Assembly: GCF_001050515.1 (NCBI RefSeq)
Contig: NZ_CAHS01000011.1
Coordinates: 82,107-146,106 of the forward strand
Length of the DNA: 64,000 bases
Direction: 5' to 3'
Source: Erwinia piriflorinigrans CFBP 5888
GTDB lineage: Bacteria; Pseudomonadota; Gammaproteobacteria; Enterobacterales; Enterobacteriaceae
Under the pieces are notes generated by a model. The model was given only the letters and a program-made list of their open reading frames with translations. It was not told the DNA's origin and did no database searches. The translations under genes were made by a program, and so were the position numbers. This document shows, one piece after another, positions 29,405 to 38,804 of the stretch; positions within the stretch are counted from its first letter, which is position 1; every line of letters starts with the position of its first letter.

Positions 29405-30161
29405 TTATCACTTCTTCTTTTTGGCAGGGAGTCGAGTTATGTTTAACAGGACGACGACTGGCCTGGTAAAATAAATATCCTCCTGTCGCTATTGCACAGA
29501 AAGTCATCACCGTCAGCAGAATTAGCCATTTATCGACACTACTGACCGGGGCCTTTACCGGTGATGAGTACTGAATCATCGGGGCCGGGAATAGCACAAC
29601 AGATATATTTTCATAAAATACATCATCTAAACTGTTTTTTATGAGTGATTTAATTTGGGGTATAAACATAGCTTCATCGATTTCTCCTTTATATGAAATC
29701 AGCACAGCAACATGACCGCTGTGCTTTTTTACGCTGATGTCACTGTTGTAAGACGGATAGCTTAAATGCACACGAGCATTCACCACCTGAGCAATGATCC
29801 TCAGTGATTGTTCCAGCCTTTGCTCCTGTAATGAAAGTACCCTGGCCTGTTCTGCATTCGGTGAAGCAACCAAAGAACTACTGGGGAATGCTTGACCGAT
29901 TTGAACATCCGCCGCCCACGGCAGCTGATACTGATTGATAACGGAAAGTGCAGCCGTATTTTCGGACTGCCCGACGGTTACCGCATAGCCTGCTTTCAAG
30001 TTGCCACTTTTATGTGCGGAAATATTATGCTGCTGCAATATGGCTACGACATGATTAGCTTGCTCTTGAGAAAGGTTTTCAAGCAGCTTTTCGTTATTAC
30101 AGCCAGAGATCAGGCTTACTGTCAGTAAAATGATAATGACCCGGAAATGATATTTTCTCAT
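29394..30161 (-). CDS. prgK: Type III secretion inner-membrane ring lipoprotein, PrgK/SctJ
   Basis: SctJ forms the inner ring of the secretion base. The 255 aa protein has a lipoprotein signal (LTVSLISGC, modified Cys about residue 21), the EscJ/YscJ ring-building motif domains including LLENLSQEQANHVVAIL and RVHLSYPS near 125, and a C-terminal membrane span (WLILLTVMTFCAIATGGYLFYQ). Its ATG overlaps the prgJ stop by one base (TAATG). Confidence 0.92.
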   Translation of the reverse strand: MRKYHFRVIIILLTVSLISGCNNEKLLENLSQEQANHVVAILQQHNISAHKSGNLKAGYAVTVGQSENTAALSVINQYQLPWAADVQIGQAFPSSSLVASPNAEQARVLSLQEQRLEQSLRIIAQVVNARVHLSYPSYNSDISVKKHSGHVAVLISYKGEIDEAMFIPQIKSLIKNSLDDVFYENISVVLFPAPMIQYSSPVKAPVSSVDKWLILLTVMTFCAIATGGYLFYQASRRPVKHNSTPCQKEEVINEA

Positions 30162-30484
30162 TATTGAGACTTTACCAACGTTTCGATTGTACTGACTCCT
30201 TTTCGTGCCAGCGTACTGATAAGGGATACATAATTAGTATATTCACCAATATAATATTGTAACATTAACAGCTTATTAGGATCGCTGGTAAATTCAGGCG
30301 ACTGGTGCAATGTATTGATCACATTCTTAAACTCCAGATTGGTTTCACTAATTTCATTGAACTTGCTGGATACAAGGTTATTAAAGTTTTGATCTTGCAG
30401 AGTAACCGAAAAAGTGTCATCAGGTACAGTGTTGTCCGATGATAATTTTATTAATTTTGGTAAAGCTTCTATAGCCTGGCTCAT
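30161..30484 (-). CDS. prgJ: Type III secretion inner rod protein, PrgJ/SctI
   Basis: SctI forms the socket at the base of the needle and influences substrate switching. The 107 aa protein is mostly polar with a helical C-terminal half ending LMLQYYIGEYTNYVSLISTLARKGVSTIETLVKSQ, the part of PrgJ/MxiI that is conserved. It lies between prgI and prgK, with a strong palindrome in the 50 bp gap before it. Confidence 0.85.
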   Translation of the reverse strand: MSQAIEALPKLIKLSSDNTVPDDTFSVTLQDQNFNNLVSSKFNEISETNLEFKNVINTLHQSPEFTSDPNKLLMLQYYIGEYTNYVSLISTLARKGVSTIETLVKSQ

Positions 30485-30508
30485 GGATAAATAATCTCTG
30501 GATGAGAA

Positions 30509-30530
30509 AGGGTACGGAATTCCGTACCCT
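30509..30530 (-). terminator. Perfect 22-bp palindrome between prgI and prgJ
   Basis: The arms AGGGTACGGAA and TTCCGTACCCT are perfectly complementary over 11 bases with no spacer, so RNA could form a long hairpin with a small opened loop. It begins 4 bp after the prgI stop and ends 24 bp before the prgJ ATG (minus strand). The downstream sequence is TTCTC, not a long T-run. It may partly terminate or stabilise the upstream mRNA so that the needle subunit is made in excess. It could also be an operator. Confidence 0.6.
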
Positions 30531-30534
30531 GAAA

Positions 30535-30804
30535 TTAGCGGAAGTTTTGGATAATAGCAGCGCCAATATCCTTGTAGGCTTTTACCGTGCTGGTTTGAGC
30601 GTTTCGGAACAGCGTGTACTCTTGTAATTTTGCCTGATACCTCGCCAATACTGCTGGGTTTGAAGGATCTTTTTCAAGAGCCTCTTCAGCCTTATTGAGT
30701 TCTGTCATCATATCTTTAGCGCCAGCTTCAAACCCCTCGGAAACCTCATCTAAGAAGTAACCATTACCTTTTGCAGCAGGACTTTCAGTTTCAAAAAAAG
30801 CCAT
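30535..30804 (-). CDS. prgI: Type III secretion needle subunit, PrgI/SctF
   Basis: SctF polymerises into the needle. The 89 aa protein ends in the strongly conserved SctF helix (LQEYTLFRNAQTSTVKAYKDIGAAIIQNFR, near-identical to PrgI), with PSNPAVLARYQAKL in the helical hairpin. I start it at ATG 30804; a TTG at 30810 with GGG five bases upstream would add two residues. The ATG lies 2 bp past the prgH stop. The N-terminus has an insertion-like EFETESPAAKG-type segment relative to the shorter Salmonella start. Confidence 0.93.
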   Translation of the reverse strand: MAFFETESPAAKGNGYFLDEVSEGFEAGAKDMMTELNKAEEALEKDPSNPAVLARYQAKLQEYTLFRNAQTSTVKAYKDIGAAIIQNFR

Positions 30805-30806
30805 AA

Positions 30807-32090
30807 TCAAAAATTCCCATGATTGAGTGGAAAATACCAGTGGCGTGGGTTCATAAAGAGGTAGCCGTTAGAAGAGTCCAGATAAGACTTATCTTTTAAC
30901 CAATTTTCATCAAGATTGATTGAAAAACTAATTATACTGTTACCCCATTTATGATTGAATTCGTTAATCAGATGTTTCAGACTGCTAAGTGTGCTATCGC
31001 TGAGTGCATCACGGACAATTAGACCGTAGCCGGTAGCGGTGGTGGTCTGTCGATAAGGGATATGCAGTCGCTCAAGTCCCTGGCGTGCATCCTGAAGTAA
31101 TTGTTTCTTAGTCCTGGTTTTCACACCGACGTCAAGTGCAAAGGGGATATACTGCAATACTGCATTTTTCAAACTTGCTTCTTCGAGTTTGCTTAGCTGG
31201 CGATATACGCTAAGCAATGGATTTTGCGGTTTGCTGTAGTCAATCTGAATGACCGGATGACCTGAATGCTGCAACCGGGCCACAACAGTCAACCTCTGTT
31301 CTTTAAGCCAAACAGGGATGACGTCAGGCTTTGTCTTCAGCTTGAAGAGGGCTTCTTTAGCCCACTCCATCTCCTGAAAATTATGTGCCAGGACATAAAT
31401 ATCCTGTTTATCCCGAGCTTTAACAATATAGAGAGGAGAGGGTGCCCCGGCGAGTGATTCGCTCAGAGTGAGTACGCGTTGCTGTGACTCAAATTTGCTA
31501 AACCAAATCAACGATGCTGATGCCAGCAGAGTAGCCATTAAAAAAATTGCCGAAATTATGGTGCGAATTTTCCTTTTTTTAAGCAAAACAGCCGACTTTC
31601 TTTCATTCAGCACAATATTTGAAGCCGTGGGTTGATTGAAATTTTTAATCTCATCTGACCATATCTCGTCACTACGCTTCAGGGCGAAGCGGATGGGCCC
31701 AATCGTAACTACTTGATTTTCTGCTATCATCGAGTCATAACTTCCTGATGCATCGCTCACTTCAATATGAAAACGACGCGATTCGTCGCTATCAGAAGTT
31801 CCCGAGAGGTATAAGGTGATGTTGGGAGATGCAGAATCGCTTGGAATATAAAGTGTGTTAATCGAGTAGTGGGCTGCATGATGGTGGGAGGATTCTAGGG
31901 GGATGGTTTTATCCTGGAGCGAGAGTGCCGGATTGATTAAAAGGAAATAGTCGTCAGCAGTCAGATGTAGTTCGCAGCCATACATGGGGCCAAACAGTAT
32001 TTTCAGTGAGTAATTAGGCTGTATTTTATCTGGCATAAAAGTATCCGGCATTTCTTCAGGCATGGTATTCATAAAAGTGGCCACCGGCAT
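30807..32090 (-). CDS. prgH: Type III secretion inner-membrane ring protein, PrgH/SctD
   Basis: SctD forms the outer inner-membrane ring and contacts SctK. The 427 aa protein has an N-terminal FHA-like cytoplasmic domain (about residues 25-155), a single membrane span near 178-200 (TIISAIFLMATLLASASLIWF), and a periplasmic part ending in YLFMNPRHWYFPL, which matches the C-terminus of PrgH (MSPGHWYFP). Several ATGs lie at the start (M1, M7, M10, M14); none has a strong ribosome-binding site, so the exact start is uncertain. It leads the minus-strand arm. Confidence 0.9.
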   Translation of the reverse strand: MPVATFMNTMPEEMPDTFMPDKIQPNYSLKILFGPMYGCELHLTADDYFLLINPALSLQDKTIPLESSHHHAAHYSINTLYIPSDSASPNITLYLSGTSDSDESRRFHIEVSDASGSYDSMIAENQVVTIGPIRFALKRSDEIWSDEIKNFNQPTASNIVLNERKSAVLLKKRKIRTIISAIFLMATLLASASLIWFSKFESQQRVLTLSESLAGAPSPLYIVKARDKQDIYVLAHNFQEMEWAKEALFKLKTKPDVIPVWLKEQRLTVVARLQHSGHPVIQIDYSKPQNPLLSVYRQLSKLEEASLKNAVLQYIPFALDVGVKTRTKKQLLQDARQGLERLHIPYRQTTTATGYGLIVRDALSDSTLSSLKHLINEFNHKWGNSIISFSINLDENWLKDKSYLDSSNGYLFMNPRHWYFPLNHGNF

Positions 32091-32524
32091 ATATAAGCAG
32101 GATATTTGGTTTAACCAAGATACGACTGCGATTTATCATGTCAGGCATCGGTATCTATTAATAATGCATAAAATATATTAAGGTATTCTGGTTAAATAAA
32201 CGTATATCCGCACCTCTTTACGAACGCATACCTATTTACATTTAAGTTAATACTTCTTCATTTTAACTTTGATCCAAAGTCAGGTTCCCTCTCTCTTAGG
32301 AAATTATATATTATTAAAGTTCCGTAAGAACCAAAAATATATTATATATTTGTTATATTTTTATTGGTTGAATATTTTCTTGACCTTGTGTTTTTTTCTG
32401 AGAGAATGCATCTATGTTTTTATTAAAAGATGCTTTTCCCAGATATATTTGCTGTTCTAATATAAAAGCTTATGCGTTTCTGACCTGATTTATCTTTACT
32501 CACAGGCGTTGGTGTGAATTTATC
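32091..32524. promoter_or_regulatory. Divergent promoter region between prgH and invF
   Basis: These 434 bp carry the start regions of both secretion arms and are very A/T-rich with many A/T tracts. No gene is credible; a frame at 32269-32460 is a product of the A/T bias (phenylalanine, leucine and tyrosine in runs). In SPI-1 the prgH and invF promoters are HilA targets; by analogy the short HilA-like regulator at the far end could act here. I could not find a convincing HilA box. Confidence 0.4.
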
Positions 32525-33403
32525 ATGAATTTGACATTAGAAAATATGATAGAGCACTACAAAGCAAGCCTGAATGTCAATGTTGATAAGCTTATCAGGA
32601 AAAATATAATTGTTGCTAATAATACTCTTGAGGTAAGCAACAGCCTGATATTTGCAAATCCTGTCGAAAAGGATGCGGTGCTGGAACTTCAGGTAAATGA
32701 CACTAATATTTGTGGTCTGCCTGTATTAAAGCAATCTGCGCTGATCGCATCAATAAAAGAGACCAAGTTAGATGTTGATGGGGGATGGAGTATTGAGGTG
32801 TTACCTATCCCAAAGGTGGCTATTCTTTTGTCCTTTATAGATTATCATTTTAAAAGTATTGCTAATTTAATAAAGAAAAGGAGTGTGAAAGAGTATGGTC
32901 CAGCTGTATTTGAAAACAGCATCCTGCATATATCGCTGACTGAAGGTGGTCATGATGGGTTCATGAGAATTCTTACCGATGCAGTATTAAATAGGCAAGA
33001 AAATAATTTGGTGCGTATCGCTCCATTTATACGTAATCTTGAAAGCTATTGGCTAGCGTACTTTTTATTATCTCAAGCAATGGGTAAAGGGCAAAAAAAC
33101 AATAACCTTAACATTTATAACGCGTGTAAGACATATGGCGTGTCTGAATCTCAGTTCAGGAATCTTTGCCATGATGTTTTTTCTCGCGGCCCTAAAAAAC
33201 AACTTTGTCTGTGGCGCGCTGCGCGCAGTGCTTTACAGTTAATAGATAATAATAAGTCGGTTGCTGTTATCGCCCATATGAACGGCTATGCCTCTTCATC
33301 TCATTTTGCAAGTGAACTCAAATCACTTTTTGGTATAACCCCACGGGAATTTAAAAAAATTGAAAGTTTTCTTAATGAAGATACAGGCCGTAAGAAAAAT
33401 TAG
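32525..33403 (+). CDS. invF: AraC-family regulator of the secretion system, InvF-like
   Basis: InvF/MxiE proteins activate late genes of the secretion system with the SicA/IpgC chaperone. The 292 aa protein has a divergent N-terminus and a C-terminal AraC-type double helix-turn-helix at about residues 195-285: SESQFRNLCHDVF, then VAVIAHMNGYASSSHFASELKSLFGITPREFKK. It is the first gene of the plus-strand arm. The invG start lies inside its last codons (29 bp overlap). Confidence 0.88.
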   Translation: MNLTLENMIEHYKASLNVNVDKLIRKNIIVANNTLEVSNSLIFANPVEKDAVLELQVNDTNICGLPVLKQSALIASIKETKLDVDGGWSIEVLPIPKVAILLSFIDYHFKSIANLIKKRSVKEYGPAVFENSILHISLTEGGHDGFMRILTDAVLNRQENNLVRIAPFIRNLESYWLAYFLLSQAMGKGQKNNNLNIYNACKTYGVSESQFRNLCHDVFSRGPKKQLCLWRAARSALQLIDNNKSVAVIAHMNGYASSSHFASELKSLFGITPREFKKIESFLNEDTGRKKN

Positions 33404-35138
33404 TTTTAGTCTTGTTGCTCTGTCAGGGGTGTTTTTTTATAACAGCAGTTTGGCTGGAATGCTTAGCGACAATGCTGTGCGGAGTGATACCCACCTGAAT
33501 GCTGATAAACCTGATAATACCTACGTCGCAAGCAACAACAGTGTGCAGCAACTCTTCTACGTTCTCGGGGGGGTAATGAATAAGCCTGTTGTCGTTAGCG
33601 GGGAAGCAGCGAAAAAGCGAGTTTCAGGTAACTTCGATCTCAGTAAGCCAGGAGAACTGTTGTCAACGTTAGCCTCGCGCACAGGGCTGATCTGGTATGA
33701 TGACGGTAGCTCAATTTATGTTTATGACGCCAGCGAAATAAAAAGTAGCATGGTCAGATTATCCTATGCTCCTTTTGACCGCCTGCTGGCATATTTAAAG
33801 TCTTCAGGGCTTTATGATCCGCGTTTCCCGCTGCGCTCTGATGGCCATGCTGGCTCCTTTTATGTTTCCGGCCCGCCGGTATATGTAGAATTGATTAGCG
33901 CTGCGGCGAAGTATATCGATGCAACATATGCCAAACCGGGGGTCGGAGAAAGCACCATTCGCGTGATAAAATTACACAACAGTTTTGTCAACGATCGTAC
34001 TTTTTCACAGCGTGATACTCCGGTCACCGTGCCCGGCGTAGCCACGGTGCTTAATCAGTTGTTAAACAGTAATCAGGACGATCGTGGCAGGCGTACAACA
34101 GCTGCACATATCAGCGTTGATAATGATAGACAACACGCACTTGCAGCAGCATCAGCTCATCCGGGGGGAAGTTTTCGCTCTTTACCCGGTTTCGCCGAAA
34201 TCCCTCTGGCGACGACGCCCGATCGTGATGTTAATTTCGCCACTTCAGGGCAAGACACTGTCAATATCGTCGCCTATTCAGACACCAATAGTTTGCTGGT
34301 TCAGGGCTCGGCTCGACAGGTCAGTTTTGTTGAAGACCTGGTCAGTGCCATTGATATTCCTAAGCAGCAGATCCAACTTTCTTTATGGATAATTGATGTT
34401 TCTAAAAATGATATTAATGAGCTTGGTGTGCGCTGGCAGGGGAGTGCAAAAATTGGTAACGGCGGTATAACGTTTAATACCAGCTCGCTTACCCAGGAAA
34501 ATAGCATTCATTTCTTGGCGGATGTTTCTGCACTTGCTCAGAAGGGAAGCGCCCAAGTGGTTTCTCGACCAGAGATCCTTACCCAGGAAAATGTACCAGC
34601 CCTGTTTGATAACAACAGTAGTTTTTATGCAAAGATGATTGGAGAACGTACCAGTTCATTGGAAAAAATCACTTACGGTACCATGATAAGCGTACTGCCA
34701 CGCCTCGACCAATATCAGCGTGAAATTGAGATGATTTTGAATATTCAGGATGGAGGATTACCTCTTGATTTAAACGGTTCTACAGAGAACATTGATAACC
34801 TACCGATGATAAATAACACGCAAATCAGTACTGAAGCACGAGTTCCGGTTGGCTATAGTTTATTAGTTGGCGGTTATAGCCGCAATCAGGATGAGCAACA
34901 CAATATAGGCATTCCTCTTTTACGCGATATTCCCTATTTGGGGAAATTGTTTGACTACAGTTATATCAGCGATAAAAAAATGGTTCGGCTATTTCTTATT
35001 CAGCCGCGACTCATGGTAAATGGAGAAACCTGGACAGGGGACAACATTGATAACCCCGTTCTGGGGCGTCGTGTAGAGGGGGATGCGGTCACATTGAAAT
35101 CGACCGTGCACATGTTGCGTAAAACCATGAAGCAATAA
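33375..35138 (+). CDS. invG: Outer-membrane secretin, InvG/SctC
   Basis: SctC is the outer-membrane pore of the secretion system. From ATG 33375 the product is 587 aa with a signal peptide (MKIQAVRKISFSLVALSGVFF...), N-terminal periplasmic ring domains (N0/N1 around residues 40-200), and the secretin core near 300-560, including VNIVAYSDTNSLLVQG, VVSRPEILTQEN and RVPVGYSLLVGGYSRNQ. A TTG at 33360 is a possible earlier start but would add five residues before the signal. No InvH-like pilotin is seen in the island. It starts inside invF. Confidence 0.93.
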   Translation: MKIQAVRKISFSLVALSGVFFYNSSLAGMLSDNAVRSDTHLNADKPDNTYVASNNSVQQLFYVLGGVMNKPVVVSGEAAKKRVSGNFDLSKPGELLSTLASRTGLIWYDDGSSIYVYDASEIKSSMVRLSYAPFDRLLAYLKSSGLYDPRFPLRSDGHAGSFYVSGPPVYVELISAAAKYIDATYAKPGVGESTIRVIKLHNSFVNDRTFSQRDTPVTVPGVATVLNQLLNSNQDDRGRRTTAAHISVDNDRQHALAAASAHPGGSFRSLPGFAEIPLATTPDRDVNFATSGQDTVNIVAYSDTNSLLVQGSARQVSFVEDLVSAIDIPKQQIQLSLWIIDVSKNDINELGVRWQGSAKIGNGGITFNTSSLTQENSIHFLADVSALAQKGSAQVVSRPEILTQENVPALFDNNSSFYAKMIGERTSSLEKITYGTMISVLPRLDQYQREIEMILNIQDGGLPLDLNGSTENIDNLPMINNTQISTEARVPVGYSLLVGGYSRNQDEQHNIGIPLLRDIPYLGKLFDYSYISDKKMVRLFLIQPRLMVNGETWTGDNIDNPVLGRRVEGDAVTLKSTVHMLRKTMKQ

Positions 35139-35152
35139 GAACTTAGATTACA

Positions 35153-36268
35153 ATGGCTCTACGTCCCCTGGGTTTAATGGATTTTAATCACTTTGAACGT
35201 GCAAGGCTGGATAGCCGCGTCCCTCATAGTGATGGCGATGTCGCGGAAAATATTCAATATATTGATTTACACGAAGAGCTGGGTAATGCGGCAGACGAAA
35301 TGGCCGATATTCTCAGTGTCTTTGGGCGATTTAGCCGAACCGGTCGTAAGAATAACAGTACAGAGGATGATTTTGCTTCATCTATTCTGGAAGAAAAATT
35401 AGATGAGAAATTAGATTCGCTGATAAAGCAGGTGACAAAGCTACGTGATATCTCAAGTCTACTTAACTTTGCTCGTAGTCTTTTTCCTAATGATAGTGAT
35501 TTAATGCTTGCGCTAAGAGAATTACTTTTTAATCGTCAGCTTTCTGAGTTGCAAAAAAATAAACTTCGGGAATCAATTACCGAATTGGAAAAATTTGCCG
35601 ACCTCCAAAAGTTGAATTCGGGGATTAATATCGGGCGTCTTGCAAAGCGTTTTAGCAATGGTAAGGGCACTAAGAAACTTTCAGCGAGGAGTTTGCGCAG
35701 CAGCTATTTACGCTTTCTTGAACAAGAGGTTTCTGCGGGATTTATTTATCAGGACTGGATTGATGAGTATGGCTGTGAAAACCGTAAACGGTTGCTATCA
35801 TTCACCATGTCAGCATTGGTTGCGGATATGAAGGCAAATGAGCCGGGCATACAAGTCGCCGAATTCGGGCCTCTGAGTAGCAAGTTATTAGATGCGCGTG
35901 TGCTGAATACTCTTGACCGATCGCTGTTGGACAGTTTTGCCGATTTTACATTCAGGGAGCAGATGAAAAATCAGCAACGGGCACTTGATGAAGAACACAT
36001 CGTTAAGCTTTATATGACCGCCTTGACAGATTTCGAAAACTTAAAATCAGCTTTAAAGGCATTCAGCGATGATTTTATGTCAAATCTTCTCATAAGACAG
36101 CGCGCAGCGGTGCTTCAGATGTTAAAGAATATGTTTAATATGACACCTGACTATTTATATGCCGATGCGGGTTATAGAAACATTGTGCTGGACTTCATGT
36201 CTTCAACGATGCTTTTAATATCTGACAAAGAGAAAAAAACGGGCGTCTGGAAAGAATATTATATATAG
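35153..36268 (+). CDS. invE: Type III secretion gatekeeper, InvE/SctW
   Basis: SctW controls the switch between translocator and effector secretion. The 371 aa protein has the HrpJ/YopN-type layout: a disordered N-terminus, then helical repeats beginning LHEELGNAADEMADILSVFGRFSR near residue 40 and continuing to FNMTPDYLYADAGYRNIVLDF. It follows invG by 14 bp. The middle of the gene is A/T-rich. Confidence 0.85.
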   Translation: MALRPLGLMDFNHFERARLDSRVPHSDGDVAENIQYIDLHEELGNAADEMADILSVFGRFSRTGRKNNSTEDDFASSILEEKLDEKLDSLIKQVTKLRDISSLLNFARSLFPNDSDLMLALRELLFNRQLSELQKNKLRESITELEKFADLQKLNSGINIGRLAKRFSNGKGTKKLSARSLRSSYLRFLEQEVSAGFIYQDWIDEYGCENRKRLLSFTMSALVADMKANEPGIQVAEFGPLSSKLLDARVLNTLDRSLLDSFADFTFREQMKNQQRALDEEHIVKLYMTALTDFENLKSALKAFSDDFMSNLLIRQRAAVLQMLKNMFNMTPDYLYADAGYRNIVLDFMSSTMLLISDKEKKTGVWKEYYI

Positions 36269-36277
36269 AGGCAGATG

Positions 36278-36313
36278 ATGCCATTAGAGTTCATTCGTTT
36301 AATGTGTAAATGA
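36278..36313 (+). other. Mini-ORF running into the invA start
   Basis: An 11-codon frame (MPLEFIRLMCK) starts at ATG 36278 with GAGG six bases upstream and stops at TGA 36311-36313. The stop overlaps the first possible invA ATG (36310) as ATGA and lies 2 bp before the second (36316). The invA starts have no ribosome-binding site of their own. It may couple invA translation to upstream ribosomes. It could also be chance. Confidence 0.35.
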
Positions 36314-38391
36314 TAATGCTAACTAACTTTATTTCGCAAATTAGAACCAAGCCTGAATTTATTATTCTGGTGATGATGATCATGATAGTCGTCATGTTAA
36401 TTATCCCACTGCCAACCTATGTGGTTGATTTTCTCATCGGGCTTAATTTGACCATAGCGCTAATCATTTTCCTTGGCTCATTTTATATCAATCGAGTTCT
36501 CGATTACTCGACGTTTCCGTCAATTCTTTTGATTAGTACAATTTTCAGGCTGGCCATTTCTATCAGCACCAGCAGGCTGGTACTCACTGATGCAGATGCT
36601 GGAGAAATCATTACCAGCTTTGGTGAGTTCGTTATTGCAGATAATCTGGTTGTGGGATTTGTTATTTTCTTTATCGTTACAGTTGTTCAGTTTATCGTGA
36701 TTACTAAAGGGTCAGAGCGTATTGCTGAAGTTGCCGCACGCTTCTCTCTGGATGCCATGCCCGGTAAGCAGATGAGTATTGATGCTGATCTCAAAGCCGG
36801 CGTGATTAATGAAAAAGAAGTTAAGCGGCGCCGCAGCGATCTGGAGGCTGAAAGTCAGCTGTACGGCGCGCTGGATGGTGCGATGAAGTTCATCAAAGGT
36901 GATGCCATCGCTGGGATCATTATCATTTTTGTTAATCTTATAGGTGGGATCTTAGTAGGCGTTTTTCAGCAAGGTATGGATGTCACTCGTGCCATGGAGG
37001 TCTTCACGCTGTTAACTATTGGCGATGCTCTTGTCGCCCAGATACCGGCGTTACTGATCTCAATCAGCGGCGGCCTTATCGTTACCCGCGTGAATAACAG
37101 TGATAACAATAATTTGGGTTCGAAAATTTTGCAGGATATGCTATCTAACAAGTCTATTTTACCGATCGCCGCTATCCTTGCTATTGGACTTGGACTTCTG
37201 CCCGGTTTTCCTTTACTCGTTTTTATCATGCTGGCAATACCTCTTATTATGGTGTTCGTAAAACATAAACTTGATGACAAGAAAAAAATGCTCAAATTGG
37301 CAGATAAGAACCTTGAGGAAGAAGAACTTCCCGTCTTAAAGAGCAAGCCTGTCATTATTGATGGTGAGTATATTCCGGAAACAATCCCACTTATTATTAC
37401 CGCCTGGAAAGGATATGAATCCTACTTTCAGCAGCACAACTTTACATCGTTACTGAAGCGTAATTTCTTTATTGAATATGGCGTTCGTCTACCGGACTTT
37501 TTAATCAACTATGAACAGGATGCTCAACGTGGCGTGCTGGCGGTTGCCATTAATGAAATTCAGGTCGCATCTTACGATGTTTTTCCGGGTATGTGTAAGG
37601 TATTAATGCGAGGTGAAGAACTGCAAATTATTGATGCCAGCGTTCAGACTATTGAAACCCCACAGGGTCACGTTTATTGGCTTCCAGAGGAGCGAAATGA
37701 AAAGGCACATAAGCTCGGTTTTTTTACAAGAAACGCAATAGATGAGTTCTACGCGTGCATCTCTACCCTGCTTGTTCACAATATTTCTGAATTTTTTGGT
37801 ATACAGGAAGCTAAGACGCTGCTTGATGACCTTGAGAAGAAATATCCAGATTTGCTCAAGGAGTGCTACAGGAATAACACCGTGCAACGTATTACGGAAG
37901 TTTTTCAAAGACTTCTACAAGAGCGTATTTCGATCAGGAATATGCGGCTTGTTCTGGAGGGGTTGGTGCAATGGGCTCCAAAAGAAAAAGATCCCATCAT
38001 GCTCGTCGAACACATTCGAGGCATATTGTCACGGTATATATCTAGCCGCTTTTCAACTCATGGCCGTATAAGGGCTTTGGTTATGTCACATGATATGGAA
38101 GATATATTTCGTGGTGCGCTAAGACAAACCTCATCAGGTACTTTTATAAATTTACCACCACCGAAAATTGAAAGTATAAATCATTGCCTTGAGGAACTTC
38201 TTCAACGAAATGGTGTTAATGCGCGTGATATCGTCTTGATGGTATCAATGGATATAAGACGATTCGTAAAGAAAATCACAGAGGGAAACAATCCGGAAAT
38301 GGAAGTTCTTTCTTACGGTGAGATTTTTTCTGGGGTAGATGTGGACGTGATCGGTTCTCTGGAAAATAATGAGATGCAACATGAAATATGA
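36310..38391 (+). CDS. invA: Type III secretion export-gate protein, InvA/SctV
   Basis: SctV is the large export-gate subunit; its cytoplasmic domain forms the nonameric ring that binds chaperone-effector complexes. The 693 aa protein has eight N-terminal membrane spans up to about residue 330, with FHIPEP-family motifs (STFPSILLISTIFRLAISIS; ITKGSERIAEVAARFSLDAMPGKQMSIDADL), then a soluble domain from about 360 with NIRERVSIRN-like LLQERISIRNMRLVLEGL near 538. ATG 36316 would align best with Salmonella InvA (MLLSLLNSAR); ATG 36310 is two codons upstream. It overlaps the invB start by 23 bases. Confidence 0.96.
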   Translation: MIMLTNFISQIRTKPEFIILVMMIMIVVMLIIPLPTYVVDFLIGLNLTIALIIFLGSFYINRVLDYSTFPSILLISTIFRLAISISTSRLVLTDADAGEIITSFGEFVIADNLVVGFVIFFIVTVVQFIVITKGSERIAEVAARFSLDAMPGKQMSIDADLKAGVINEKEVKRRRSDLEAESQLYGALDGAMKFIKGDAIAGIIIIFVNLIGGILVGVFQQGMDVTRAMEVFTLLTIGDALVAQIPALLISISGGLIVTRVNNSDNNNLGSKILQDMLSNKSILPIAAILAIGLGLLPGFPLLVFIMLAIPLIMVFVKHKLDDKKKMLKLADKNLEEEELPVLKSKPVIIDGEYIPETIPLIITAWKGYESYFQQHNFTSLLKRNFFIEYGVRLPDFLINYEQDAQRGVLAVAINEIQVASYDVFPGMCKVLMRGEELQIIDASVQTIETPQGHVYWLPEERNEKAHKLGFFTRNAIDEFYACISTLLVHNISEFFGIQEAKTLLDDLEKKYPDLLKECYRNNTVQRITEVFQRLLQERISIRNMRLVLEGLVQWAPKEKDPIMLVEHIRGILSRYISSRFSTHGRIRALVMSHDMEDIFRGALRQTSSGTFINLPPPKIESINHCLEELLQRNGVNARDIVLMVSMDIRRFVKKITEGNNPEMEVLSYGEIFSGVDVDVIGSLENNEMQHEI

Positions 38392-38788
38392 CTTGGTCGA
38401 GTTAGTGTCAAATATGCTTGAAGATGCGGGGATTTCAGGGGTTATGGAGCAGGGTTTGAGTAACCACTCAACGATTACTCTGAATATGAAAGATGAGATC
38501 CCCTCTATTTACATAAAAAATGAAAACGACGAAGTATGGGTGTGGGCGAAAATTTGTGAATACAATCTTTCAGCATTAAGTTACTGCAGCATTAACCTGT
38601 TTCCCGTGATGCTAAATTATAATGAAGATGTCTTCTATACTGGTCAGCCTTGCTTATATCCGGTTGATGGTGATCTTGAGTTGCGAGCGCAAATAAGAGA
38701 AAAACACCTGGAGTCAGCAGATACCTTTCTAATGGTGCTGGATCATTTCCTGACTCTCCTTCAAGAATATCGCGCGGTTCTCGCCTGA
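38369..38788 (+). CDS. invB: Type III secretion chaperone, InvB/Spa15-like
   Basis: InvB/Spa15-type class IB chaperones bind several effectors before secretion. The 139 aa acidic protein has the chaperone pattern LVSNMLEDAGISGVMEQGLSNHSTITL and VWVWAKICEYN, similar to InvB (VWIWAQL), and ends in a helical segment. A GGAAAA site lies before ATG 38369; ATG 38381 is the alternative (MKYDLVELV). It sits between invA and invC as in Salmonella and overlaps invA. Confidence 0.85.
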   Translation: MRCNMKYDLVELVSNMLEDAGISGVMEQGLSNHSTITLNMKDEIPSIYIKNENDEVWVWAKICEYNLSALSYCSINLFPVMLNYNEDVFYTGQPCLYPVDGDLELRAQIREKHLESADTFLMVLDHFLTLLQEYRAVLA

Positions 38789-38804
38789 TTAAGGAGCTTA
38801 TTCA

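Noticed and set aside
32269..32460. 63-codon open frame in the prgH-invF gap
   Set aside because: Its phenylalanine, leucine, tyrosine and isoleucine runs follow from the A/T-rich DNA, there is no ribosome-binding site, and the region is the divergent promoter.
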